Notes under the pieces: generated by a model
The model's database searches: none
What the model saw: the letters and a program-made list of their open reading frames with translations, nothing else
Told to the model about the DNA's origin: nothing
Source: GCA-2737725 sp033763995
GTDB taxonomy: Bacteria > Pseudomonadota > Alphaproteobacteria > Rhodospirillales > Rhodospirillaceae
Direction of reading: 5' to 3'
DNA length: 64,000 nt
Assembly: GCA_033763995.1 (NCBI GenBank)
Contig: JANRJL010000056.1
Coordinates: forward strand, 163,775 to 227,774
Translations under genes and position numbers: made by a program
Part shown: positions 26,074 to 34,840 of the stretch, piece by piece
Layout: every line of letters starts with the position of its first letter
How positions within the stretch are numbered: position 1 is the stretch's first letter

Positions 26074-27047
26074 TTGGGCGCTGGGGTGCCGGCGGGCGGG
26101 CGGGCCGGCACATTGAGCAGGCGCACCCGGCGCACGCGGCGTGGATCGCCCTCCAGCACCTCGAACTCGAGCCCCGAGTCGTGCTTGACCAACTCGCTGC
26201 GCCGGGGCACGCGGCCCGCGAGCCGCGTCACCAAACCGCCCAGCGTGTCGGTTTCCTCGCGCTCCTCGGCGGTGAACACTTCGCCGAACTTGTCCTCGAA
26301 TTCCTTCAGCGACACGCGCGCGTCCGCGATCACCGTGCCGTCGGAGAGTGCGGCCAACTCCAGGGCCTGATCGGCGTCGTGTTCGTCCTCGATCTCGCCG
26401 ACGATCTGCTCCACCACGTCCTCAATGGTCAGCAGGCCGTCGATGCCGCCGAATTCATCGACCACCAGGGCCATGTGCGTGCGCTTGAGCCGCATCTCCA
26501 GCAGTAGGTCCAGCAGGCGCACGGCGGGCGAGACGAACAACACCTTGCGCAACAGGTCCGCGAGCTTCGGCATGGCGGCGGCGTCTTCCGCGCCCTCGAA
26601 GGCCACGACCGAGCCGCCGTGCTCGGCCACCACGCGCGCCAGATCCTTCATGTGAATCATGCCGACCACGTCGTCGAGGCGTCCGCGATAAATCGGATAG
26701 CGCGAATGGCCGTCGGCCGAGAGCAGCTTGAGCACCTCGACAAACGGAGTGTCCGCGTCCACCGCCACGATGTCGGCGCGCGGCACCATGATGTCGGCCG
26801 CCGTCATGTCGCGCAGCCGCAGCACGTTGGCCAGCAGCAGGCGTTCATGGGGATCGATGGGCGTGGTCGCCGTGCCGGGCTGTTCCTCGATACGCTCCTC
26901 GATCAATTCCTCGATGACGTCGCGCACGGTTTCCTGCTCGACCGTGTCGCCGCTGAACCAGCGGCGCACGCGGCCCCACAGCCCGCCGTTGGTTGACGGG
27001 CTGGGTGCGCTGGCCGTGGCGCGCGGGGTGTCGCGGACTTCGGTCAT
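26070..27047 (-). CDS. corC: CBS-domain HlyC/CorC-family protein
   Basis: A 325-residue cytosolic protein. Two CBS domains occupy about residues 78-210 (ADIMVPRADIVAVDADTPF, HSRYPIYRG, VGMIHMKDL; THMALVVDEFGGIDGLLTIE), followed by a CorC_HlyC domain that binds FAD-like or adenylate ligands (DTLGGLVTRLAGRVP). It lacks the membrane domain of full CNNM-type transporters. In E. coli the equivalent gene (ybeX) sits with ybeY and ybeZ and is linked to magnesium and ribosome metabolism. The ATGA overlaps with both neighbours indicate a tightly coupled operon. Confidence 0.9.
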   Translation of the reverse strand: MTEVRDTPRATASAPSPSTNGGLWGRVRRWFSGDTVEQETVRDVIEELIEERIEEQPGTATTPIDPHERLLLANVLRLRDMTAADIMVPRADIVAVDADTPFVEVLKLLSADGHSRYPIYRGRLDDVVGMIHMKDLARVVAEHGGSVVAFEGAEDAAAMPKLADLLRKVLFVSPAVRLLDLLLEMRLKRTHMALVVDEFGGIDGLLTIEDVVEQIVGEIEDEHDADQALELAALSDGTVIADARVSLKEFEDKFGEVFTAEEREETDTLGGLVTRLAGRVPRRSELVKHDSGLEFEVLEGDPRRVRRVRLLNVPARPPAGTPAPK

Positions 27048-27574
27048 GGGCGGACGGGGGTCGGGCGTTTGACGCGGGGCGCCGGCGCGCGCTCGGCGTA
27101 GGGGTCGGCGACCCCTAGGCGTCGCAAGATTTTGCGTTCCAAGCGTTCCATTTTCAAAGCATCTCGCTCCGTGTCGTGATCATAACCCAGCAGATGCAGA
27201 ACGCCATGCGCCACCAAATGAGTGAAATGCGCGCGAAAGGTCTTGTGCTCGGCCTTGGCCTCGCGCGCGAGCGTCTCGTAGGCCACGGCGATGTCGCCCA
27301 GCAGCACGCCCGCCGCGCGCGGAACGCGCCCGGCCGGGAAGGCCGGAAAGGACAGCACGTTGGTGCCTTTGTCCTGGCCGCGATGAAGGTGATTGAGGCG
27401 GCGGATTTGGCGGTCCGACATGAGAGCGACTGAGATTTCGCAATCCGCAGTGCCCCGCCCGGCCATGGCCAGTGTGGTGCGCGCCACGCGGCGAACCAGG
27501 GCGCCGTGGCCGCGGGCGTTGTCGCGCCAGGCCTTGGACATGACGGCAATCTCGATCCGCGCTAGCGTGCTCAT
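27044..27574 (-). CDS. ybeY: Endoribonuclease YbeY
   Basis: A 176-residue zinc-dependent endoribonuclease for rRNA maturation and quality control. The zinc motif is HLVAHGVLHLLGYDH (three His), with the upstream NVLSFPAFP block. A basic C-terminal tail (about 25 residues) is extra compared with E. coli YbeY. The gene overlaps phoH and corC by four bases each. Confidence 0.95.
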   Translation of the reverse strand: MSTLARIEIAVMSKAWRDNARGHGALVRRVARTTLAMAGRGTADCEISVALMSDRQIRRLNHLHRGQDKGTNVLSFPAFPAGRVPRAAGVLLGDIAVAYETLAREAKAEHKTFRAHFTHLVAHGVLHLLGYDHDTERDALKMERLERKILRRLGVADPYAERAPAPRVKRPTPVRP

Positions 27575-28521
27575 CGTGGCGTTTTTGGTCCATGGCGGTC
27601 GTAGGCCTCGACGATGCGCGTGACCAGATCGTGGCGCACCACGTCCTGGGCGGTGAAGTTCACGCGCCCCACGCCCTTCACGCCCTTCAAAATGTCGAGC
27701 GCGTCGGCCAGGCCCGACTTGGCCCCCACGGGCAAGTCGATCTGGCTCAGATCGCCTGTCACCACCATGCGCGAGTTCTCGCCCAGGCGCGTCAGGAACA
27801 TTTTCATCTGCACCGGCGTCGTGTTCTGCGCCTCGTCCAGGATGACGAAAGCATTGGCCAGCGTGCGTCCGCGCATGAAGGCGAGCGGCGCCACTTCGAT
27901 GTCGCCGGATTCAAGATTACGCGCCACCTGATCGCCCGGCAGCATGTCGAACAGCGCGTCGTACAGCGGGCGCAGGTACGGGTCGACCTTCTCGCGCATG
28001 TCGCCCGGCAGGAAGCCCAAGCGTTCGCCCGCTTCCACGGCGGGGCGGGAGAGAACGATGCGGTCCACCTGCCCCGCGAGCTTCATGGCCACGGCCTTGG
28101 CGACGGCCAGATAGGTTTTGCCCGTGCCCGCAGGGCCCAGGGCAAAGACCAACTCGTTGTCCTGAAGCGCTCGCAGGTAAGTCGCCTGGCCTGGCGTGCG
28201 TGCCGAGACGTGACGCTTGCGCGTGCGAATGGTGAGATCGTCGTTGTCGGCTTCGTTGCCGTCGAGCCGCGCGGCGCCGTCCACGTCGCCGGGTTCGATG
28301 CTCATGCCCGCTTCGGCGCGCTTGTAGAGATTGAGCAAGGCCGCTTGGGCGCGCAAGGCGGGCTCGCGGGCGCCCTCGATGGCGACGACGTTGCCGTGCA
28401 GGTTGAGCGACACGCCCAGACGCTGCTCCAGGCGCTGCAGGTTGCGGTTCTGCGGGCCCACTAAGTCTTGAATGAGGGCGTTGTCGTCGAACTCGCAGGC
28501 CAGATGTGGTCCGCTGGTCAT
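27571..28521 (-). CDS. PhoH-family ATPase (YbeZ)
   Basis: A 316-residue cytosolic P-loop ATPase, partner of YbeY in RNA metabolism. A KH-like N-terminal region (NRNLQRLEQRLGVSLNLHGN) is followed by Walker A GPAGTGKTYLAVAKA, ILSRPAVEAGERLGFLPGD-type and PLAFMRGRTL segments, and Walker B FVILDEAQN. Length and motifs are normal. It belongs to the coupled phoH-ybeY-corC-lnt set. Confidence 0.93.
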   Translation of the reverse strand: MTSGPHLACEFDDNALIQDLVGPQNRNLQRLEQRLGVSLNLHGNVVAIEGAREPALRAQAALLNLYKRAEAGMSIEPGDVDGAARLDGNEADNDDLTIRTRKRHVSARTPGQATYLRALQDNELVFALGPAGTGKTYLAVAKAVAMKLAGQVDRIVLSRPAVEAGERLGFLPGDMREKVDPYLRPLYDALFDMLPGDQVARNLESGDIEVAPLAFMRGRTLANAFVILDEAQNTTPVQMKMFLTRLGENSRMVVTGDLSQIDLPVGAKSGLADALDILKGVKGVGRVNFTAQDVVRHDLVTRIVEAYDRHGPKTPR

Positions 28522-28563
28522 GACAGCCGTTCGGAAAGTGATGATGGATTCATACGCGACAGC

Positions 28564-29955
28564 TCACGCAGCTTTGGCATCGAGCATTTCGGCGTCGAAG
28601 CTGTAGGTGCCCAGCGCCGTGAGACGCACGGGCGTGACGCGGCCCACGAGATCGGCCGACGCATTGATGTGCGCGGGCTGCAGGTAGGGGCTGCGGCCCG
28701 TCAGTTGGCCGTCGCGGCGACCCGGCCCCACCCACAAGATGTCCATGACTTTGCCGACACAGGCTTTGTTGAAGTCATGCTGCTGGCGTTCCAGCACATC
28801 TTGCAATTGCTCCAGGCGCGCGGACTTCACGTCCTCGGCCACTTGATGGGGCAGCGCGGCGGCGGGCGTGCCGGGCCGGCGGCTGTACTTGAACGAGAAG
28901 GCCTGGGCGTAACCGATCTCTGCCACCAGCGTCATGGTGGCGGCGAAGTCCGCGTCGGTCTCGCCGGGATAGCCGACGATGAAGTCCGACGACAACGCCA
29001 GATCGGGGCGATGGGCGCGCAATTTCGCGACGATGCGCCGGTAATCGTCGGCCGTGTGGCCGCGATTCATCGAGTCCAAGATCCGGTCCGAGCCCGATTG
29101 CACGGGCAAATGCAAAAACGGCATGAGCTGCGGCACGTCGCGGTGGGCGGCGAGCAGCTCGTCATCCACGTCGCGCGGATGCGAGGTGGTGTAACGGATG
29201 CGCCACAGCCCGTCGATCTCGGCCAGCGCGCGGATCAAGCGGCCCAGGCCCCACGACGATCCGTCGGCGGCTTCGCCGTGATAGGCATTCACGTTCTGGC
29301 CCAGCAGCGTGATCTCGCGCACACCGGCGCTCACCAGCCCGCGCGCCTCGGTGATGATGTCGCGTGAGGGCCGCGAAAATTCCGCGCCGCGCGTGTAGGG
29401 CACGACGCAGAAGGTGCAGAATTTATCGCAGCCTTCCTGCACCGACAGAAAGGCCGTGGGGCCCTCGGCGCGCGGCGGCGGCAAGTGATCGAACTTGGCC
29501 TCGGCGGGAAACTCGGTGTCGATCACCGGGCCCGGGCGGCGCCCGGCCAGCGCCAGCATCTCGGGCAGGCGGTGATAGGTCTGCGGGCCCAGCACCATGT
29601 CGACATAGGGCATGCGCTTGGTGATCTCCGCGCCTTCGGCCTGGGCGACGCAGCCCGCCACGGCGATGGTCATGTCCCGGCCTTGGGCTTTGCGCGTCTC
29701 TTTGAACGGGCGCAAACGGCCCAGATCGGAGAACACCTTTTCCGCCGCCTTTTCGCGGATGTGGCAGGTGTTGAGGATCACCATGTCGGCGTCCTCGGGG
29801 CCTGGCGTGGTCTCGTAGCCGTGGGGGGCCAGCACGTCGGCCATGCGCCGGCTGTCGTAAACGTTCATCTGGCACCCGTAGGTCTTGATGAACAGCTTGC
29901 GGCGCGGCTTGGCGGTTGAAGGGGCTGTCGAGTCGCCCACGTGAGGTTCATTCAT
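28564..29955 (-). CDS. miaB: tRNA-2-methylthio-N6-dimethylallyladenosine synthase
   Basis: A 463-residue radical-SAM methylthiotransferase acting on i6A37 of tRNA. The N-terminal domain (KTYGCQMNVYDS, VILNTCHIREKAAEKV) binds an auxiliary Fe-S cluster. The radical-SAM motif is CDKFCTFCVVPYTRG. LGQNVNAY, LPVQSGSD and IVGYPGETDAD are conserved. A TRAM domain ends the protein. The start was placed at MNEPHVGDS. It lies about 40 bases upstream of phoH in the same direction. Confidence 0.96.
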   Translation of the reverse strand: MNEPHVGDSTAPSTAKPRRKLFIKTYGCQMNVYDSRRMADVLAPHGYETTPGPEDADMVILNTCHIREKAAEKVFSDLGRLRPFKETRKAQGRDMTIAVAGCVAQAEGAEITKRMPYVDMVLGPQTYHRLPEMLALAGRRPGPVIDTEFPAEAKFDHLPPPRAEGPTAFLSVQEGCDKFCTFCVVPYTRGAEFSRPSRDIITEARGLVSAGVREITLLGQNVNAYHGEAADGSSWGLGRLIRALAEIDGLWRIRYTTSHPRDVDDELLAAHRDVPQLMPFLHLPVQSGSDRILDSMNRGHTADDYRRIVAKLRAHRPDLALSSDFIVGYPGETDADFAATMTLVAEIGYAQAFSFKYSRRPGTPAAALPHQVAEDVKSARLEQLQDVLERQQHDFNKACVGKVMDILWVGPGRRDGQLTGRSPYLQPAHINASADLVGRVTPVRLTALGTYSFDAEMLDAKAA

Positions 29956-30030
29956 GGCGCGCGCTGTATAGCCCGGACGGCCCTTTGAAATCAAAGCGGC
30001 CGAACTCTGGGGCGGGGCGCTTGTTAATGT

Positions 30031-30822
30031 TTATGAACGCGGCGGAGGCAGCAGGCTTTGCGAGCCACGCCCGGCCAAAAGCTGAGCGAATCCGCGCCCC
30101 GCCACCTGCTCGCAGTGGGCCGCCAGCGCCTTGCGGCCCTCGAACTGGTCGGCGCGGAAGGCCTCGTGGAACACGATTTCCACCGTGGTCTGGCCCAGTT
30201 TCAGCACCTGCCACAGGTGCGGGGCGAGCGTCATGTCGCCGTACCAGGCGTAGAAGGCGCGCCAGCCGAAGCCGATGGGCAGGCCGTTGAGCCGGGTATA
30301 GGCGATGGAGACGGGCTGCACCGTCACCGGCTGTCCCGCCACCGTCTTTTCCGCCACCGTGAACAAGGCGCTCTTGAAGGGCAGCACGCGGTTGCCGTCG
30401 CCCGAGGTGGATTCCGGGAACATGATCAAGGTGCCGCCGTGGTTGAGGCGGTCTTGGATCTGATCGCGGGCGTCGGAGGTGGCGCTGCGCCGCCGGTCGA
30501 TGAACACCGTGCGCGCCGCCTTGGCCATCCAACCGAACAAGGGCCAGTCGGCCACGTCGGCGCGCGAGATGAACTCGCCCTTCGCCACGGTGCCGATGGC
30601 CAACACGTCGAGATAGGACACGTGATTGCTCACCAGCAGCAACGGCCGCGCGCTCGCCGGCGCGCCGCGCACGAGGATGCGAAATCCCAGCACCTTGGCG
30701 ATGACGCGAAAATAAAAGCGCCGGATCGGCGCGGTCTCGATGCCGACCATCACCAACGGCGCCACCGCGATCATGGCCACGATGGTGATGGTGAGAAACA
30801 ACACCGCGCGCAGGGCGGCCAT
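30031..30822 (-). CDS. 1-acyl-sn-glycerol-3-phosphate acyltransferase (OlsA/PlsC type)
   Basis: A 263-residue inner-membrane acyltransferase. One N-terminal span (AVLFLTITIVAMIAVAPLV) precedes the catalytic SNHVSYLDVLAI (HX4D), the FISRADV block, and TLIMFPESTSGDG, the glycerophosphate site. The start was set at the ATG opening MAALRAVLF; a TTG at 30891, just after the upstream stop, is an alternative. The upstream gene is an OlsB-like acyltransferase. The two could therefore make ornithine lipids as an OlsBA pair, or this may be the housekeeping PlsC that makes phosphatidic acid. Both are consistent with the sequence. Confidence 0.85.
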   Translation of the reverse strand: MAALRAVLFLTITIVAMIAVAPLVMVGIETAPIRRFYFRVIAKVLGFRILVRGAPASARPLLLVSNHVSYLDVLAIGTVAKGEFISRADVADWPLFGWMAKAARTVFIDRRRSATSDARDQIQDRLNHGGTLIMFPESTSGDGNRVLPFKSALFTVAEKTVAGQPVTVQPVSIAYTRLNGLPIGFGWRAFYAWYGDMTLAPHLWQVLKLGQTTVEIVFHEAFRADQFEGRKALAAHCEQVAGRGFAQLLAGRGSQSLLPPPRS

Positions 30823-30895
30823 GACCGTGCTGACGGCTCCCGTGGGCAGCGTCGCGTCGGAGATCAACGATGATGCGTGAATGTCGGTCAAGTCC

Positions 30896-31732
30896 CTACC
30901 GCGGGCCGAGATCGTAGTGCCGCGTGTAGCGCCCGGCAATGAGGTCGGTCTTGACGACGATGCACACGTCGGTGGTGTTGAACTCGTGGTCGATCACCGC
31001 CCCGTCGCCGACGAAGCCGCCCACGCGCAGGTAGCCTTTCAGCAGGGGCGGCAGCGCGGCCAGCGCCCGGCGCGCGTCGATGCGCTCGGGGTCGGCCCGG
31101 CGCATCTCGACGCGGCGCTCGTCGAGCGCGCGCGGGCGCAAGTCTTCGGGGGCCAAGTGGTTGCAATACAGGTAGGTCAACGCCTGGGCGTGGGCATCGG
31201 GATCGGTGCCCGGCAGGCTGCCGCAGCCGAACATGATGTCGATGCGGTGGGCCATGACGTATTCGGCGATGCCGCGCCACAGAAGCTGCATGGTGCTGCG
31301 GTCGCGGTAGGCGGCGTCGACGCAACTGCGGCCCAGTTCCATGACCGCGCCGGGAAAGCGCAGCAGCGGCGAGACGTCGAACTCGCCCGCGCTATAAAAG
31401 CCGCCCGCCACGGCGGCGTGTTCGCGGCGCATGAACCGGTAGGTGCCCACCACGCGGCGGTCGGCGCTCTCGCGCACGTCCTCGACGATCAAGTGTTCAC
31501 AGACCCCGTCGAAGGCATCGACATCGCGTTTGGCGGCGGCCATGGCGGGCGTGGGCCGCGCGCCCATCTCCTCGTAGAAGACGCGGTAGCGCAGCGCCTG
31601 GGCGGCGTCGATGTCGGCGGCGGAGGTGGCCAGCCGAATGGTCTGGTCGCCGGCCGTGACGGGGCGGAACTCAGGGCTCTGGCACAGGCCCGCCGTGCTG
31701 GTGGGGACGGCAGTGGGGGTCAACAACGTCAT
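30896..31732 (-). CDS. OlsB-like ornithine N-acyltransferase (hemolysin-like GNAT)
   Basis: A 278-residue soluble acyltransferase of the OlsB/hemolysin-like family, which transfers 3-hydroxyacyl chains to the amino group of ornithine. Diagnostic blocks are AAQALRYRVFYEEMGA, CEHLIVED, VVGTYRFMRR, MELGRSCVDAAYRDRSTMQL and LPPLLKGYLRVGGFVGDGAVI. It lies immediately upstream of a PlsC/OlsA-type gene with a gap of about 70 bases or less. Ornithine lipids would be phosphate-free membrane lipids. The substrate amino acid cannot be read from the sequence. Confidence 0.78.
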   Translation of the reverse strand: MTLLTPTAVPTSTAGLCQSPEFRPVTAGDQTIRLATSAADIDAAQALRYRVFYEEMGARPTPAMAAAKRDVDAFDGVCEHLIVEDVRESADRRVVGTYRFMRREHAAVAGGFYSAGEFDVSPLLRFPGAVMELGRSCVDAAYRDRSTMQLLWRGIAEYVMAHRIDIMFGCGSLPGTDPDAHAQALTYLYCNHLAPEDLRPRALDERRVEMRRADPERIDARRALAALPPLLKGYLRVGGFVGDGAVIDHEFNTTDVCIVVKTDLIAGRYTRHYDLGPR

Positions 31733-31962
31733 GACAGCCTTCGTCGCGCGGTGAAGTGACGTCGTCCCTGACGTGCGGCCGGTTCATGTCCGGCACTGGC
31801 TTTATGAGGCAGCACCATAGTCGGCATTTGTGATCGTTCTGTCGCAGCCAGATGATCGTTGTGTTGCATCGCCCGTCACGGCGCCGGTTGTCGACTTAAA
31901 ATATGTTCAAATTTTGTTACAACCCCAGTCTGCGCGGTGAAGGCGGCGTATCCGGGGCTGCC

Positions 31963-32415
31963 TTATTTCTTGTCCAGGGGCTCGGCGTAGAGTTCCAGCC
32001 GGTGACCCACCAGCTTGTAACCGTAGGAGCGGGCCACTTCCTGCTGCAGCCGCTCGATGTCGTCGTTGCTGAACTCGATCACCTTGCCCGTGCGGATGTC
32101 GATGAGGTGGTCGTGATGACTGATGGGGGCCGACTCGTAGCGCGCGCGCCCGTCGCCGAAGTCATGGCGTTTAACGATGCCCGATTCCTCGAACAGCCGC
32201 ACGGTGCGGTACACCGTGGCGATGCTGATGCGCGCGTCCACGGCGACCGAACGGCGGTGAACCTCCTCCACGTCGGGGTGATCGACCGCGTGCGAGAGCA
32301 CACGCGCGATGACCCGGCGCTGCTCGGTCATTTTCATGCCCTTGTCGACGCAGCGCGCCTCGATGGATGAGGGTCCTGGGGCCGGGGTGGGGGTCGACAG
32401 ACTCACTTGAGACAT
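31963..32415 (-). CDS. fur: Fur-family metal-responsive repressor (Fur/Mur)
   Basis: A 150-residue winged-helix repressor. The DNA-binding domain shows KMTEQRRVIARVL, DHPDVEEVHRR and SIATVYRTVRLFEESG; the metal site includes HHDHLIDIRTG and EEVHRR. The CxxC structural motif of E. coli Fur is absent, as is common in alphaproteobacteria, where this subgroup often senses manganese (Mur). The start was set at the ATG with GGAGAG eight bases upstream. A well-formed promoter lies at 32500-32527. Which metal it senses is open. Confidence 0.87.
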   Translation of the reverse strand: MSQVSLSTPTPAPGPSSIEARCVDKGMKMTEQRRVIARVLSHAVDHPDVEEVHRRSVAVDARISIATVYRTVRLFEESGIVKRHDFGDGRARYESAPISHHDHLIDIRTGKVIEFSNDDIERLQQEVARSYGYKLVGHRLELYAEPLDKK

Positions 32416-32472
32416 GGTCGCGTCTCTCTCCGGGGCCAAGTGCGCGGCGCGGCATGCGCATCGGCTCATATC

Positions 32473-32496
32473 AAAAAAGGGGCTGTATTCAGCCCC
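32473..32496 (-). terminator. Hairpin-T-run just upstream of fur
   Basis: GGGGCTG-TATT-CAGCCCC is a perfect seven-base stem followed on the minus strand by TTTTTT. It has the form of an intrinsic terminator for transcripts arriving from tsaB-rimI, and it overlaps the predicted fur start of transcription. It may alternatively be a short leader hairpin or attenuator. Confidence 0.7.
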
Positions 32497-32499
32497 ATT

Positions 32500-32527
32500 A
32501 TCATAGGTTCGCAACTGGCGCGAGCAA
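32500..32527 (-). promoter_or_regulatory. Predicted fur promoter
   Basis: On the minus strand TTGCTC (32527-32522) and TATGAT (32505-32500) are 16 bases apart, a strong sigma-70-like pair. Transcription would start about 32493, inside the adjacent hairpin, and give a leader of about 75 bases. Confidence 0.6.
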
Positions 32528-32623
32528 GGTGTCGCGACAAATAAATGCTGCCCGCGGCCGGCCTTGTGGCGATACGGTGCCCCGCCTTATGTAGGAATGC
32601 CGCCCCCAACCAGGCCCGCGACC

Positions 32624-32875
32624 ATGTCAGAGACCGCCATTACCCTCGATATCACCGGCGATGTTTGTCCCATGACCTTCGTGAAAACGAAGCTGTTGCT
32701 GGAGAAAATGCCCGTGGGCGCGCTGGTGACGGTGCGGCTCAAGGGGGCGGAACCGCTGGACAACGTGCCGCGCTCGGTGCGCGCTCACGGCCACGAAGTG
32801 GTGTCGCTGGCGCCCGAAAATGCCGCCGCCGCGCACCCCGGCGCGCCGCACTTGCTGGTGATTCGAAGAACTTAA
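32624..32875 (+). CDS. TusA-family sulfur-carrier protein
   Basis: An 83-residue cytosolic protein of the TusA/SirA fold. The catalytic-type Cys lies in DVCPMTFVKTKLLLEKM. The family's second Pro of the CPxP motif is replaced by Thr (CPMT). The C-terminal half (HGHEVVSLAPE, LLVIRRT) fits the two-layer sandwich. It may pass sulfur in thio-modification or cofactor synthesis; the partner is unknown. It is the only plus-strand gene in this stretch and converges on rimI with a four-base overlap of the stops. Confidence 0.78.
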   Translation: MSETAITLDITGDVCPMTFVKTKLLLEKMPVGALVTVRLKGAEPLDNVPRSVRAHGHEVVSLAPENAAAAHPGAPHLLVIRRT

Positions 32876-33318
32876 GTGAGCTTCCGCTCCATCACCAGGG
32901 CGTCGATCATGTCGGTGCCGCGGGCGTAATAGCGCGGCCGTTCGCCGCAAAGCGCAAATCCGCAGGCCCGGTACAGCGCCACGGCGGCGGTGTTGTCCTT
33001 GGCCACCTCGAGAAAACACTTTTGGGCGTTCAAAGCCTTCACCTCGGCCAGGGCGCGTTCCACCAATGCGCGTCCGATGCCCTGGCCGCGGTTCTCGGGC
33101 CGCACCGCCAACGTCAGAATCTCGGCCATCTCGGCCACGGCGCGCATGAGAATAAATCCCACCGGCTGCGGGCTGGCGGCGATCCAGGCGGTGACGCCCG
33201 CTTGGCTCAAGAGCGAGGCAAAGAAAGCTTCGCTCCAGGGCTCATCGAAGCCGGCGCGGTGGATGGAGGCCAGCAGGGCTGCATCGGCGGTGGTCTCGAT
33301 AGTGACGCTTGCGGTCAT
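32872..33318 (-). CDS. rimI: Ribosomal-protein-alanine N-acetyltransferase
   Basis: A 148-residue GNAT acetyltransferase. The acetyl-CoA motif is LAVRPENRGQGIGRALVERA, followed by LEVAKDNTAAVALYRACGF, typical of RimI, which acetylates the N-terminus of ribosomal protein S18. It overlaps tsaB by four bases, the usual tsaB-rimI arrangement. Confidence 0.9.
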   Translation of the reverse strand: MTASVTIETTADAALLASIHRAGFDEPWSEAFFASLLSQAGVTAWIAASPQPVGFILMRAVAEMAEILTLAVRPENRGQGIGRALVERALAEVKALNAQKCFLEVAKDNTAAVALYRACGFALCGERPRYYARGTDMIDALVMERKLT

Positions 33319-33989
33319 GGCCGCAACAGGCCGCCGTCGGCGCGCAGGGTCACATCGGGCGCGCGGCCATAGACCGGCAAGGCGCCGCGTGGGTCAGGTG
33401 GGCGCGTGGAGGCGATCTCGGCGATCACGGCGGGGTCGCACGATGAACCGGCACTTGATGTCACAGCGGCTGAACCCAACGCCTTCACCGCCAAGGCCGC
33501 GCCGTCACCGACGACGACAACAGACCCGCCGCCGCACCACGCCGCCAATCGGTCCAAGGCCACCACCTCGATCTTATTCAACGCTTGTGCGTCTGCATCG
33601 AAAAGTTGCGCGAACACGTCGCCGCGCTTGCTGTCGACGGCGGCGAGAATTTTGCGGTCTGATCTGCGTTCTCCGGCATGCACCATGGCCGCGAAAATTT
33701 CGGTCGCGCTCACGCCGATCACCGGCACGTCGGCGGCGAGCCCCAGGCCACGCGCCGTGGCGATGCCCACCCGCACGCCGGTGAAGGATCCCGGCCCCAC
33801 GCACACCGCGATGCGGTCGAGCGCGGCGTAGGTCAACGCGGCCCGCGCCATGACCCGCTCGATCATCGGCATCAGGGCTTCGGCGTGGCCTTGGGCCATG
33901 GCCGCGCTTTCGTGGGCGCTGAGTGTGCCGTCACGCCACACGCCGGCGGTGCAGGCCAGACCAGCGCTGTCGATGGCGAGAATTTTCAT
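33315..33989 (-). CDS. tsaB: tRNA threonylcarbamoyladenosine biosynthesis protein TsaB
   Basis: A 224-residue ASKHA-fold protein, part of the TsaBDE complex that makes t6A37 in tRNA. Landmarks are MKILAIDSA at the start, the SAAMAQGHAEALMP block, and CVGPGSFTGVRVGIATARGLGL. The start was placed at MKILAID; upstream codons are low-complexity. Its partner tsaD is about 6 kb away on the other strand; tsaE is not in the window. Confidence 0.93.
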   Translation of the reverse strand: MKILAIDSAGLACTAGVWRDGTLSAHESAAMAQGHAEALMPMIERVMARAALTYAALDRIAVCVGPGSFTGVRVGIATARGLGLAADVPVIGVSATEIFAAMVHAGERRSDRKILAAVDSKRGDVFAQLFDADAQALNKIEVVALDRLAAWCGGGSVVVVGDGAALAVKALGSAAVTSSAGSSCDPAVIAEIASTRPPDPRGALPVYGRAPDVTLRADGGLLRP

Positions 33990-34066
33990 AAGCGCATCTC
34001 CGCGCGCATTGTTGCGTGCCGGTGAATATTGCAAGCTGCGCGCAGAAGTTTCACGGAGTTCACGCA

Positions 34067-34669
34067 ATGTCCTTGGTCGAGATCGCAGCGCCCGCCTTCG
34101 ACGTTGATATCTTCATCGCCTACGCCAGCGTTGAGAATTTCACGGGCAAGCCGGTCTATTGCCGGCCCGGGTGCTACCTTCATGCCGATGCGGCGGCGCT
34201 GTTGCAACGGGCCATTCAGCTCGCCAAGCCCCATGGCCTGCGGCTCAAGATTTTCGATGCCTTCCGCCCCGCCGAGGCTCAGTGGGCGCTGTGGGCCCAC
34301 ACGCCCGACCCCGATTTCCTGGCCGATCCCAAGCGCGGCTCGCCCCATTCCATGGGCGCGGCGGTGGATCTAACGCTGGTGGACGGCGCGGGGGTCGAGC
34401 TCGACATGGGCACCGCTTTCGATGCTTTCACGCCCCAGTCCTCTCACGGCAACACCGAGATTTCCGTCACGGCCCAGCGCAACCGGCTGATGCTGCTGGG
34501 CCTCATGTCGGCGGCCGGGTGGGACTTCTACAGTAAAGAGTGGTGGCACTATCAGTTGTTCCAGCCGCGCGGGCGTTACCCGGTGCTGGGCGACGACGCC
34601 TTGGCGGTGCCCATGATCTCGCCCGAGGTCCGCGCGCTCGCCGCCGCCACGGCCGCGAAATATTCCTAA
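34067..34669 (+). CDS. D-alanyl-D-alanine dipeptidase (VanX/DdpX family)
   Basis: A 200-residue zinc dipeptidase cleaving D-Ala-D-Ala, used in peptidoglycan turnover. Zinc ligands are in SPHSMGAAVDLTL (His and Asp) and KEWWHYQLF (catalytic Glu and His). The block LKIFDAFRP is conserved. The start ATG opens MSLVEIAAPAF. No signal peptide was found, so it is probably cytosolic. It is divergent from tsaB and convergent with hemY, with a cruciform repeat between. Confidence 0.88.
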   Translation: MSLVEIAAPAFDVDIFIAYASVENFTGKPVYCRPGCYLHADAAALLQRAIQLAKPHGLRLKIFDAFRPAEAQWALWAHTPDPDFLADPKRGSPHSMGAAVDLTLVDGAGVELDMGTAFDAFTPQSSHGNTEISVTAQRNRLMLLGLMSAAGWDFYSKEWWHYQLFQPRGRYPVLGDDALAVPMISPEVRALAAATAAKYS

Positions 34670-34699
34670 CGGCCGCCGCCGAATAAATTGGACAGACTG

Positions 34700-34811
34700 A
34701 AAACGACCCCTCCCTAACCCTCCCCTTTTCAGGGGAGGGAGAAAACAGAAACTTCAGGTATTTGATTTTCTCCTCCCCCTGAAAGGGGGAGGTGCAGGAG
34801 GGGGTCGTTTA
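34700..34811. terminator. Cruciform-forming repeat between convergent genes
   Basis: Outer arms AAACGACCCC (34701) and GGGGTCGTTT (34801-34810) pair perfectly. Inside are two hairpins, CCCTCCCC-TTTTCA-GGGGAGGG and a CCTCCCCCT/AGGGGGAGG arm. The whole is a three-way structure at the meeting point of vanX-like and hemY. It resembles pyrimidine/purine-rich intergenic repeats frequent in proteobacteria and may act as a bidirectional terminator. Confidence 0.7.
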
Positions 34812-34840
34812 TCGCCCCAGCGCCGACTCAAATGTTGGCC

